Source of the DNA: Betaproteobacteria bacterium
GTDB lineage: Bacteria > Pseudomonadota > Gammaproteobacteria > Burkholderiales > Usitatibacteraceae
NCBI GenBank assembly: GCA_016711875.1
Contig: JADJSD010000011.1
Coordinates: 1 to 64,000 of the forward strand
Direction of reading: 5' to 3'
DNA: 64,000 nucleotides
Positions 43,785 through 52,592 of this stretch are shown piece by piece. Both the position numbers and the translations under genes were made by a program. The notes beneath the pieces are model-generated. The model was not told the DNA's origin and did no database searches. It saw nothing but the letters and a program-made list of their open reading frames with translations. Numbering within the stretch: the stretch's first letter is position 1; each line of letters begins with the position of its first letter.

Positions 43785-45251
43785 ATGGCCGACGCAACCG
43801 ACGACAGGAAGAAGCCCGAACCCGCCCCGCCCACGGACCGCCTTTCCATCACGCGGCACCGCATGATCCTCGGCGGGCGGGAGATCGCCTACACCGCCAC
43901 CTGCGGCACGCTCGTGCTGCGCGAGGAATCGAGCAAGGACGGCAAGGCCGAAGTCGACAGGCCTCGGGCCAGCGTGTTCTTCGTCGCGTACACGCTCGAT
44001 GGCGCCGAGCCGGGCGCGCGGCCGGTCACGTTCTCCTTCAACGGAGGGCCGGGCTCGAGCTCGGTGTGGCTGCACCTGGGGTTGCTGGGGCCGAAGCGCG
44101 TGCTGCTGGACGACGAGGGGCGCGCGCCGCCGCCGCCGGGCCGGCTGGTGGACAACGAGTTCTCGCTCCTCGACCGCTCGGACCTCGTCTTCGTCGACCC
44201 GGTCGGCACGGGCTTCAGCCGCATGGCCGAGGGCGAGAAGGTCGACGAGTTCCACGAATACCAGCGGGACCTGGAGAGCGTCGGCGAATTCGTGCGGCTG
44301 TGGTGCTCGCGTTACGGGCGCTGGTCGAGCCCCAAGTACCTCATCGGCGAGAGCTACGGCACGACCCGCGCCGCGGGCCTCGCGGGGCACCTGCTCGAGC
44401 GCTGCGGCCTGTACCTCAACGGGATCATGCTGGTGTCGTGCGCGCTCGACTTCTCGCATTTGCGATTCGACACCGGCAACGACCTGCCGCCGGTGCTTTT
44501 CCTGCCGACCTACGCCGCGACGGCCTGGTACCACAAGCGCCTCTCGCCCGAACTGCAGGCGAAATCCCTTCGCGGGCTCCTCGACGAGGTGGAAGCCTTC
44601 GCGGGCGGCGAGTACGCGCGAGCGCTGTTCCAGGGGGCGCGGCTGCCTGCGGCCGAGCGGGCAGCCATCGCGAAGCGCGTGGCCTCGTACACGGGCCTCG
44701 CGCCCGGATACGTCGAGCGCACGAACCTGCGCGTGCAGATCCACCGCTTCTGCAAGGAGTTGCTGCGCGAGGAGGGGCGCACCGTGGGCCGGCTCGACAG
44801 CCGTTTCACGGCTTTCGATCGCGATGCGGCCGGCGAGCACAGCGAGTTCGACCCGGGCTTCTCGGAAATCTACGGGGCCTTCGCGGCGACGATGAACGAC
44901 TATGTCCGCCGCACGCTGGCGTTCGAGTCGGACGCGCCCTACGAGGTGCTGAAGGGCCTGTACCTCAAGTGGGGCTGGCGGGATTTCGCCAATCGCTACG
45001 CCTCCATCGGCGAGACGCTGCGCAAGGCGCTCGCCATGAACCCGCACATGCGCGTGCTGGTGGCGAACGGCTACTACGACCTCGCGACGCCGCACTTCGC
45101 GAGCGACTACACCTTCGACCACCTGGCGCTTCCCGAGGCGCTTCGCGGCAACTTCAGCGTCGGCTACTACGAGGCCGGGCACATGATGTACGCGCAGAAG
45201 GCCTCGCTCGATAAGCTGGCGTCGGCGCTGAGGTCATTCGTCTCGCTCTAG
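43785..45251 (+). CDS. S10-family serine carboxypeptidase-like protein
   Basis: 488 aa. Serine carboxypeptidase features: oxyanion region 'FSFNGGPGSSSVWLHLG', nucleophile 'YLIGESYGTTRAAGLAGHL', Asp in 'VANGYYDLATP' and His in 'YYEAGHMMYAQK'. No signal peptide: the N-terminus is 'MADATDDRKKPEPAPP', so this bacterial member would be cytoplasmic, unlike secreted eukaryotic enzymes. GAGGAGA is 7 bases before the ATG. It follows the GGDEF-EAL gene by 41 bp and ends just before a palindrome/tandem repeat. Substrate unknown. Confidence 0.9.
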   Translation: MADATDDRKKPEPAPPTDRLSITRHRMILGGREIAYTATCGTLVLREESSKDGKAEVDRPRASVFFVAYTLDGAEPGARPVTFSFNGGPGSSSVWLHLGLLGPKRVLLDDEGRAPPPPGRLVDNEFSLLDRSDLVFVDPVGTGFSRMAEGEKVDEFHEYQRDLESVGEFVRLWCSRYGRWSSPKYLIGESYGTTRAAGLAGHLLERCGLYLNGIMLVSCALDFSHLRFDTGNDLPPVLFLPTYAATAWYHKRLSPELQAKSLRGLLDEVEAFAGGEYARALFQGARLPAAERAAIAKRVASYTGLAPGYVERTNLRVQIHRFCKELLREEGRTVGRLDSRFTAFDRDAAGEHSEFDPGFSEIYGAFAATMNDYVRRTLAFESDAPYEVLKGLYLKWGWRDFANRYASIGETLRKALAMNPHMRVLVANGYYDLATPHFASDYTFDHLALPEALRGNFSVGYYEAGHMMYAQKASLDKLASALRSFVSL

Positions 45252-45258
45252 GCCGGGT

Positions 45259-45278
45259 AAAAGGGGGCGCCCCCTTTT
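45259..45278. terminator. Perfect palindrome AAAAGGGGGC/GCCCCCTTTT, bidirectional terminator candidate
   Basis: A 10-bp perfect inverted repeat with a G/C core and A/T flanks lies 8 bases after the S10 peptidase stop. As RNA it gives a stem ending in a U-tract on either strand, so it can terminate both the peptidase mRNA and the convergent queG mRNA. Confidence 0.65.
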
Positions 45279-45306
45279 TCACCTGTCCCCTTTTTCACCT
45301 GTCCCC
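45271..45306. repeat. Two tandem copies of CCCCTTTTTCACCTGT
   Basis: 16-bp units at 45271-45286 and 45287-45302, followed by CCCC starting a third. The first unit shares bases with the right arm of the palindrome. The block fills the gap between the S10 peptidase and queG. Confidence 0.8.
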
Positions 45307-45311
45307 GATTT

Positions 45312-46372
45312 TCAGGCCTCCTGGCGCGCGAGCGCCCAGGCGACATGCTCGCGCACGAGCGCGCTCGGGTGATTCGCGCGGCTGCGCAGCGCCGAACGCG
45401 CGGCGTCGGAGCGCGGCGCGTTGCCCAGCGCTACCGCGATGTTGCGAAGCCACCGCTCGTGGCCGATGCGCCGGATGGCCGAACCCGCGAGGCGAGCGTC
45501 GAACTCGACCGCGGTCCAGGCGAACAGGGAGGCGAGCGAAGCCCCGTCGAGCCCGTTGCGCACCTCGGCGAAATCGGGAAGCGCCGCCGCGCGCGCCCAC
45601 TTGTTCCACGGGCAGGCGAGCTGGCAATCATCGCAACCGTAGATGCGGTTGCCCAGCAACGGGCGCAGGCCCTCGGGGATCGATCCCTGGTGCTCGATGG
45701 TGAGGTACGAGATGCACAGGCGCGCGTCGAGCTCGTAAGGCGCGACGATGGCGCCCGTGGGGCAGGCGCCAAGGCACGCCGTGCACGTGCCGCAATGCTC
45801 CGCGACCGGTGAGTCCGGCTCGAGCGCGAGACCGGTGTAGATCTCGCCCAGGAAGAACAGGGAGCCGGCGTCGCGCGTGAGCAGCAGCGTGTGCTTGCCG
45901 CGCCAGCCCAGGCCGCGCGCGCAGCGAGCGCCACCTCCATGACGGGCGCGCTGTCGGTGAACACGCGATGCGGGAACTCGCCGATCTCCTCGGTGATGCG
46001 GTCCGCGAGATCCTGCAGCCGCGCGCGCATCACCTTGTGGTAGTCCCGTCCCAGGGCATAACGGGAGACGTAGCCGAGCTCCCGGCGTTCCAGGAGGTCG
46101 ATGGCGTCGCGCGCCGAATCGGGCCAGTAGTCGAGCCGGACGGTGATGACGCTCACGGTGCCCGGCACGAGTTCGGCGGGACGCGAGCGGGCCGTCCCGT
46201 GCCGTGCCATATAATCCATGTCGCCGTGCCGTCCCTTCGCGAGCCAGTCGAGAAGCCGCGTTTCTTCCGGCGCGAGATCGGTGCCCGCGATGGCGACGGC
46301 GCCGAAACCGAGTTCGGCGCCCCACGCGCGGATGCGCTCGGAGAGCCCCGGCGGCGGGGCGGTCGCATTCAT
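45312..46372 (-). pseudogene. queG: Epoxyqueuosine reductase, one-base frameshift
   Basis: Cobalamin- and iron-sulfur-dependent enzyme for the last step of tRNA queuosine synthesis. The N-terminal half reads 'LSERIRAWGAELGFGAVAIA' to 'TDSAPVMEVALAARA'. The C-terminal half, in another frame, reads 'GLGWRGKHTLLLTRDAGS' and holds the 4Fe-4S cysteines 'CGTCTACLGACPTGA' and 'YGCDDCQLACPWN', then a HEAT-like tail. Adding one base near 45913 (AGGCCGC to AGGCCCGC) restores the protein at about 353 aa, the normal length. Start 46372 lies 7 bp from the divergent tsaE start. Probably a consensus error. Confidence 0.9.
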
Positions 46373-46379
46373 GCGCCGC

Positions 46380-46874
46380 ATGGTAAACCCCCTCGCGCCC
46401 CTGCCCGTGAAAACCTTTCCCCTCGCCGACGAATCCTCGACGCTCGCCCTGGGCGCCGCGCTCGCGCCCCACGTCCCGCCCGGCCTCGTCGTCACGCTCT
46501 CGGGTGAGCTGGGCGCGGGCAAGACGACCCTCGTGCGGGGGCTACTGCGCGCCCTGGGCCACGCCGGCAGCGTCAAAAGCCCTACCTATACGCTGGTTGA
46601 AGTTTATGAAGTTTCTAGGTTAGACTTCTATCACTTTGATTTTTATAGGTTCCAGGACCCACGGGAATGGATCGAAGCGGGCTTCCGGGACGTCTTCAAC
46701 GGGCGCAACGTGTGCCTCATCGAGTGGCCGGAGCGGGCCTCGGGGTTCCTGCCGCCAGCGGATCTCGAGATCACGCTGTCGGTGGTCGATGCGGGGCGCG
46801 TAGCGACGCTCGTCGCCCGCTCGCCGGCGGGCGAGAAGCTGCTCGCTTCGCTCGCGCCTTCCTCGCCGGCGTAG
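46380..46874 (+). CDS. tsaE: tRNA threonylcarbamoyladenosine biosynthesis ATPase TsaE
   Basis: 164 aa. Walker A 'LSGELGAGKTTLVRGLL', switch region 'VKSPTYTLVEVY', then 'LDFYHFDFYRFQDP' and 'CLIEWPERA', all TsaE hallmarks. It supports TsaB/TsaD in forming t6A on ANN-decoding tRNAs. The start is either ATG 46380 or GTG 46407. Codons for residues ~68-90 are remarkably AT-rich compared with the rest of the gene (see findings). It overlaps the amidase start by one base and sits in the conserved queG-tsaE-ami-mutL-miaA block. Confidence 0.93.
   Translation: MVNPLAPLPVKTFPLADESSTLALGAALAPHVPPGLVVTLSGELGAGKTTLVRGLLRALGHAGSVKSPTYTLVEVYEVSRLDFYHFDFYRFQDPREWIEAGFRDVFNGRNVCLIEWPERASGFLPPADLEITLSVVDAGRVATLVARSPAGEKLLASLAPSSPA
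46581..46650 (+). other. AT-rich codon island inside tsaE
   Basis: Only 24 of 70 bases are G or C (34%) within a gene and region that are strongly GC-rich. The stretch uses codons such as TTA, AGG, GTT, TAT and TTT that neighbouring genes avoid, while coding for a highly conserved TsaE segment. Confidence 0.85.
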
Positions 46875-48244
46875 TGCTTCTCGCGGGGCTCCTCGCCGCG
46901 CCGCTCGCCGGCGCCGCCGAGGCGATCCTCGCCTCGCGCGTGTGGCCCGCCGAGGAATACACGCGCGTCACCTTCGAGACCGCGAAGCCCATCCGCCACC
47001 AGTTCTTCTTCGTGCCGGACCCGGCGCGCCTCGTCGTCGACCTCGAGGGCGTCGACCTGGGCGACGAGCTAAAGAGCATCGTCTCGAAGGTGCGCGAGGA
47101 CGACCCGTACATCAAGCAGGTGCGGGTCGCGCGGAACCGCCCGAACGTCGTGCGCGTCGTGTTCGACCTGAAGACCGCCGTGAAGCCGCAGGTCTTTCCG
47201 CTCGCACCGGCCGGCGTCTACAAGCACCGCCTGGTGCTCGACATCTATCCGGAGAAGCCTCGCGACCCGCTCCTCGCGCTGGTGAAGCCCGATCCGATCG
47301 GCGAGATCGCCAAGGCGCCCGTGACCGAATCGCCCGCGGCTCCGGAGCCGTCCGCGCCTGCGCCCGAGTTGCCCGTCCTCGTGCTGAGGCCGCCCGAGAA
47401 GGCCGCCGACAAGGTCGCGGAGAAGGCACCCGACAAGGTCCCGGAGAAGATCGCGGAGAAGCCACCGGAGAGAACTGCGGAAAGGCCCGCGGGCAAGACC
47501 GCGGACAAGGCGAAGCCCGGCGTCACGCGCATGGTGACCGTCGTGATCGACGCCGGCCACGGCGGGGAGGATCCGGGCGCGCGCGGCCGCGGTGGCACGC
47601 TCGAGAAGAACGTGACGCTCGCCATCGCCAAGCGCCTGAAGGCCCGCATCGACCTGGAGCCCGGCATGCGCGCGATCCTCACGCGCGACGGCGACTACTT
47701 CATTCCCCTGGCGCAGCGCGTCACCAAGGCGCGGCGCGTCCAGGCGGACATCTTCGTTTCCATCCACGCGGACGCCTTCGTGCAGCCGCACGCGCGCGGC
47801 TCGTCGGTCTTCGCGCTCTCGGACCGCGGGGCGACCTCGACCGCCGCCCGCTGGCTCGCCAAGCGCGAGAACGAGTCGGACCTCATCGGCGGCGTGAACC
47901 TCGACGTGAAGGACCCGGTGCTCGCGAGGACGCTCCTCGACCTGTCCCAGACGGCGACCATCAACGACTCGCTCAAGCTGGGCAAGGCGGTGCTGGGCCA
48001 CCTGGGCGACATCAACACGCTGCACAAGCAGGCGGTCGAGCAGGCCGGCTTCGCGGTGCTGAAGGCGCCGGACATCCCGTCCATCCTGGTCGAGACGGCG
48101 TTCATCTCGAACCCCGAGGAGGAAAGGCGCCTGAAGGACGCGTCCTACCAGGACAAGATGGCCAACGCGCTGCTCATGGGCATCCGCCGCTACCTCGCGC
48201 AGAACCCGCCGCTCGCGCGGACGAAGATCGCGCAGAATCCCTGA
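46874..48244 (+). CDS. amiC: N-acetylmuramoyl-L-alanine amidase with AMIN domain (AmiC/AmiB type)
   Basis: About 456 aa. Signal-like stretch 'LLAGLLAAPLAGAAEA', an AMIN domain (~20-130, 'ILASRVWPAEEYTRVTFET', 'VRVVFDLK'), a Lys/Glu/Pro-rich linker with repeated E-K-x-x-D/E-K units (~150-215), and the amidase_3 domain (~218-455). Zinc ligands appear in 'VVIDAGHGGEDPGA', 'GGTLEKNVTLA' and 'VSIHADAF'; the catalytic Glu is in 'ETAFISNPEEE'. It cleaves septal peptidoglycan. The GTG at 46874 leaves no basic N-region before the signal, so the true start or a missing base upstream is uncertain. Confidence 0.88.
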   Translation: MLLAGLLAAPLAGAAEAILASRVWPAEEYTRVTFETAKPIRHQFFFVPDPARLVVDLEGVDLGDELKSIVSKVREDDPYIKQVRVARNRPNVVRVVFDLKTAVKPQVFPLAPAGVYKHRLVLDIYPEKPRDPLLALVKPDPIGEIAKAPVTESPAAPEPSAPAPELPVLVLRPPEKAADKVAEKAPDKVPEKIAEKPPERTAERPAGKTADKAKPGVTRMVTVVIDAGHGGEDPGARGRGGTLEKNVTLAIAKRLKARIDLEPGMRAILTRDGDYFIPLAQRVTKARRVQADIFVSIHADAFVQPHARGSSVFALSDRGATSTAARWLAKRENESDLIGGVNLDVKDPVLARTLLDLSQTATINDSLKLGKAVLGHLGDINTLHKQAVEQAGFAVLKAPDIPSILVETAFISNPEEERRLKDASYQDKMANALLMGIRRYLAQNPPLARTKIAQNP

Positions 48245-48271
48245 GGGGCCCCTCGCCGGACGACCGGGCGT

Positions 48272-50701
48272 CTAGGCGCTGATCGCGCGCGGGCCGGCTT
48301 GCTGCGCGCGCAGCATCGCGGTCGCCTCGAGCGCGGTGACGGGCCGCGAGAACAGGTAACCCTGGAAGGCGTCGCACTGGTTGGCGCGCAGGAACTCCAG
48401 TTGCGGACGCGTCTCCACGCCCTCGGCCGTCACGCGCAGTTTCAGGCGCCGCGCCATCGCGATGATGGCCTCGGTGATCGAGCCGCTCGAGGGATCGTCC
48501 ACGGCCTGCGAGACGAAGGACTTGTCGATCTTGAGCGCGTTGGCCGGCAGGCGGGCGAGCTGCCCGAGCGACGAGTAGCCCACGCCGAAGTCGTCCACCG
48601 ACACGCGCATGCCCACCGAGCGCAGCTGCCGCAGCACCTCGATCGACTGGTCGAGGTTGCGCATGATCATCGTCTCGGTGATCTCGAGCTCGATGCGGTG
48701 CGGGTCGGCGCCCGTCTCGCGAACGATGGCGAGGAGCGAGGGCACGAGGTGGCGCGACATGAACTGGCGCGGCGAGATGTTCACCGACACCGCCACGTCC
48801 GCGATGCCCTCGTCGGCCCAGACGCGCAGCTGGCGGCACGCCGTGCGGAACGCCCATTCGCCCAGCTGCACGATGAGGCCGAGCTCCTCGGCCACGAAGA
48901 CGAAGTCCTTGGGCAGGATCTCCCCGCGCTCCGGGTCGTTCCAGCGCAGCAGCGCCTCCATGCCGGTGATGCGGCCGGTGGCGATCTCCACCTGCGGCTG
49001 GTAGCGCAGGAAGAACTCCTCGTTCTCGATGGCCTTCCTCAGCCGCACTTCCACCTCGAGCCGCTTGGCAAGGAGGAAGTTCAGGTCGCCGGTGAAGAAG
49101 CGCACGGTGTTGCGGCCGGCGTCCTTCGCCTGGTACATCGCGGTGTCGGCGTGCTTGAGCAGGTGATTCACGTCGGTCGCGTCGTTCGGGTAGTGGCTGA
49201 TCCCGATCGAGGGCGTGACGTGCACCTCCTGGCCGCCGATGTCCATGGGCTTGGCCAGTTCGCGCAGGATCTTCTCGGCGACGATGCGCGCGCTCTCGGG
49301 CTTCTCGAGGTCCGGCAGCACGATCACGAACTCGTCGCCGCCTTCGCGGGAGACCGTGTCGACCTCGCGCACGCACGAGGCGAGGCGCCGGGCGACGTCC
49401 TTGAGCACGTAATCGCCGCTGTCGTGGCCGAGCGTGTCGTTGACGAGCTTGAAGCGGTCCAGGTCGATGAAGAGCACCGCGACGTGGCGCTGCTTGCGCC
49501 GCGCCTGCATGATCGCCTGGTTCAGGCGGTCCTGCATGAGGCGGCGGTTGGGCAGGCCCGTGAGCGCGTCGTGGTGCGCCATGTAGTGGATCGTGCGCTC
49601 GGTGTTGAGCCGCTCGGTCACGTCCTGCACCAGCGAGGCGTAGCCCACCACGCGCCCGCCCGGATCCACGAGCGGCGTGTTGTACCACTCGCAGTGGATG
49701 GAGCGTCCCGCGCGCGTCACGTTGTCGAGCGTGATCTTGGTGCCGTCGCGCGAGGTCTCGAGCTCGCGCCACATGGCGATGAGGCCCTCGCGGCCCGTGG
49801 GGCCGATGATGAGCTCGGTGGCGAGGCGCCCGCGCGCGTCGTCTTCCGTGAACCCGAAGATCGCCTCGGCGGCCGGGTTCCAGGCGGTGATGCGGTGCTC
49901 GCGGTCCCACTCGATCACGGCGAGGGGCGTGCGCTCGACGTGCATGCGCAGCTTCTGGGCGGCGAGGAGTTCCGCCTGCTGGGCCTTCAGGCGGCCGAGC
50001 ATCTCGTCGGCCAGGGCCTCGTTCGCCTGCTGCAGGCGCGAGCGCTCGTCGTCGAGCTCGAGCGTGAGCACCGCCCGCTCGCGGCGCAGCGCGAGCGAGT
50101 CGACGAGGGCGCGATTCACCTTCTCGTGCACGAAGGGCAGGACGCCGGCCAGCATGAGGATGGCGCCGGAGAGGAACATCTGCGCGCGGTCGCCCGAGCT
50201 GCCCAGCACCAGCGCGACCGGCACGAGGCCCAGGAACGCTGTGATCTTGTAGGCATACGGGTGGGGGGCGTAGTAGCCGACCGCGCCGGTGACGAGGAGC
50301 GACACCAGCATCACGACGCTGTATCGCTCGGCCAGGTGCACGGTGTCGGGCAGCAGCACGGTGCCGATCGTGGCCCAGGCGAGGCCCGCGAGCAGCGTGC
50401 CCGCGAGGAAGCGCCTCTCCCACACCGGCAGGTCGGCGGCCGGGGGGTCGCGCGCCACGAAGGACTTGTAGAGCCCGTAGCGCGCGATGGTGACGAGCGC
50501 GATCGCGACGAACCAGGCGAAGAGGGCGGCGCTCGCGAGCTGTTCCCACAGGATGGCCCCGAGGATGAAAACGACGAGCAGCGTCGCGAGATAGCCCACC
50601 AGCGAGAACCGGAAGAGCAGGCGAACCTGTTCTTCTCGAACCGTGTTCGCGGCCGGAGGTGCGGCTCCGGGGAAAGGCGCGGACGACTCTTGAGGGGTCA
50701 T
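48272..50701 (-). CDS. Membrane PAS-GGDEF-EAL cyclic-di-GMP turnover protein
   Basis: 809 aa. About six N-terminal membrane helices (~25-200, 'LVGYLATLLVVFILGAILW', 'VALVLGSSGDRAQMFLSGA'), a coiled coil (~205-250), a PAS domain (~255-375, 'VIEWDREHRITAWNPAAEAI'), a GGDEF domain ('TVSREGGDEFVIVLPD') and an EAL domain ('GMEALLRWND', 'VDDFGVGYSSLGQLARLP'). Both active-site motifs are intact. It is encoded opposite to its neighbours between amiC and mutL, interrupting an otherwise conserved cluster. The start at 50701 is followed by the first membrane helix at ~residue 30. Confidence 0.93.
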   Translation of the reverse strand: MTPQESSAPFPGAAPPAANTVREEQVRLLFRFSLVGYLATLLVVFILGAILWEQLASAALFAWFVAIALVTIARYGLYKSFVARDPPAADLPVWERRFLAGTLLAGLAWATIGTVLLPDTVHLAERYSVVMLVSLLVTGAVGYYAPHPYAYKITAFLGLVPVALVLGSSGDRAQMFLSGAILMLAGVLPFVHEKVNRALVDSLALRRERAVLTLELDDERSRLQQANEALADEMLGRLKAQQAELLAAQKLRMHVERTPLAVIEWDREHRITAWNPAAEAIFGFTEDDARGRLATELIIGPTGREGLIAMWRELETSRDGTKITLDNVTRAGRSIHCEWYNTPLVDPGGRVVGYASLVQDVTERLNTERTIHYMAHHDALTGLPNRRLMQDRLNQAIMQARRKQRHVAVLFIDLDRFKLVNDTLGHDSGDYVLKDVARRLASCVREVDTVSREGGDEFVIVLPDLEKPESARIVAEKILRELAKPMDIGGQEVHVTPSIGISHYPNDATDVNHLLKHADTAMYQAKDAGRNTVRFFTGDLNFLLAKRLEVEVRLRKAIENEEFFLRYQPQVEIATGRITGMEALLRWNDPERGEILPKDFVFVAEELGLIVQLGEWAFRTACRQLRVWADEGIADVAVSVNISPRQFMSRHLVPSLLAIVRETGADPHRIELEITETMIMRNLDQSIEVLRQLRSVGMRVSVDDFGVGYSSLGQLARLPANALKIDKSFVSQAVDDPSSGSITEAIIAMARRLKLRVTAEGVETRPQLEFLRANQCDAFQGYLFSRPVTALEATAMLRAQQAGPRAISA

Positions 50702-50834
50702 GCGACTCCGGGGCGCGCGCCTGGCGAAGGGGGAATCGGTGGCGCGTCTGGTGCCAAGGAAAGTGTACCATTGCGTTGATTTATCGGCCAAAAATTCCCT
50801 TGATCCCCCGCACCCGGCCCGCCCGCGCCCGCCC

Positions 50835-52581
50835 ATGGGCCTGATCCACGCCTTGCCCGACCTCCTGGTGAACCAGATCGCCGCCGGCGAGGTGGTTGAA
50901 CGCCCGGCCTCCGCCCTCAAGGAGCTGGTGGAAAACAGCCTCGATGCGGGCGCGCTTTCGATCGCCGTGGACCTGGTCGAAGGGGGCATGCGGCGCATCC
51001 GCGTCGCGGACGACGGCGACGGCATCTCGGCCGAGGACCTTCCGCTCGCCCTCGCGCGTTTCGCCACGAGCAAGATCGCGACCCTCGAGGACCTGGAGAG
51101 CGCTGCCACGCTCGGATTCCGTGGCGAGGCGCTCGCCTCCATCGCCGCCTGCTCGCGCCTGGCGATCGCGAGCCGCCGCGCCGGAGAGCGCCACGCCTGG
51201 CGCATTGCCTGCGAAGGCGGCACGCTGCTTCCGGTCGAACCCGCGGCGCTCGCCTCCGGGACGACGGTGGAAGTGGACGAGCTCTATTTCAACACCCCGG
51301 CCCGCAGGAAATTCCTGAAGAGCGAGGCCACCGAGTTCGGCCGGTGCGACGACGCCTTCGCGCGCCTCGCCCTCTCGCGCCCGCAGGTGGCGTTCTCGCT
51401 CACGCACAACGGCCGGCGCGTCGCGCATCTCGCGCCTTCGGGGGCGAGGGTCCGTGCGAGCGGCGTAGTGGGCGAGGACTTCGCCGGCACCGCCGTGGAG
51501 GTCGAGGCGCGCGGCGCCGCGGTCTCGCTCACCGGTCTCGTCGCGGCGCCGGGCTTCACGCGCGCGACGCGCGAGGCGCAGTACCTGTTCGTGAACGGGC
51601 GCTTCGTGCGCGACAAGGTGGTGGCCCACGCGATCCGCGAAGCCTACGCCGACGTGCTGCACCACGATCGCCACCCGGCTTACGTGCTCTTCCTCGAGAC
51701 GGACCCCCGCCTCGTCGACGTGAACGTGCATCCGGCCAAGAGCGAGGTGCGCTTCCGCGACGCGGGGGCCATCCACCAGTTCGTCTTCCATGCGCTCTCG
51801 AAGGCTCTCGCCTCGCCCCTGGCCGGCGGGTCGCGCCCCGCGCCCCAACGCCCCGCCGCCCGGCGCGTGGCCCGCGTTCTCGCAGGGTTCGCTCTCGGTG
51901 ACGCAGCCCGCCGGCCGCTACGAGGCGCTCTTCGCGCAGGCCGTGGCGGACGAGCGCCGCGTCGAGCCCCCGGGCGCCTTCGCGGCGCCGGACGGGCCGC
52001 CGATGCTCGGCTATGCGCTCGCGCAGTTGCACGGCGTCTACGTGCTGGCGCAGAACGCCGCGGGACTCGTCATCGTCGACATGCACGCGGCCCACGAGCG
52101 GATCGTGTACGAGAAGCTCAAGGGAGCCCTGGATGCGCGCGCGCTCGCCTCGCAGCCGCTGCTCGTGCCGGTCGCGCTTCCCGCGACGGCGGAAGAAGTC
52201 GAGGAAGCCGAGCGTTCGAAGGCGGCCCTCGCCGACCTGGGGTTCGAGGTGGGCGTCGGCGGCCCGCGCGACCTCGTGGTGCGAGCGGTCCCCGTTCTCC
52301 TCGCCGATCTCGACGTGCCGGCGCTCCTGCGTTCCGTCCTCGCCGAGATGCGCGAATTCGGCGCGAGCCGGGCGCTCGTCGAGCGGCGCAACGAATTGCT
52401 CTCGTCCATGGCCTGCCACGCGGCGGTGCGCGCCAACCGCAGCCTCACCGTGCCGGAGATGAACGCGCTCCTGCGGGAGATGGAGGAGACCGAGCGCGCG
52501 GGGAGCTGCAACCATGGCCGCCCCACGTGGATCCAGCTGCCGATGGCGGACCTGGACCGACTCTTCCTGCGCGGGCGCTAG
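50835..52581 (+). pseudogene. mutL: DNA mismatch repair protein MutL, frame change in the linker
   Basis: The N-terminal ATPase is complete: 'VNQIAAGEVVERPASALKEL', 'DDGDGI', 'TLGFRGEALASIAAC', 'NTPARRKFLK' and 'VDVNVHPAKSEVRFR'. The C-terminal dimerisation domain, in another frame, has 'AQLHGVYVLAQNAAGLVIVD' and 'DMHAAHERIVYE', fitting the endonuclease-type D-x-H-A-x2-E-x4-E motif of betaproteobacterial MutL. The frame changes by +1 (or -2) between about 51820 and 51870 in the non-conserved Pro/Ala/Arg-rich linker, so the exact site cannot be fixed. If real it would inactivate mismatch repair. Confidence 0.88.
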
Positions 52582-52592
52582 GCGGGCGCCCC

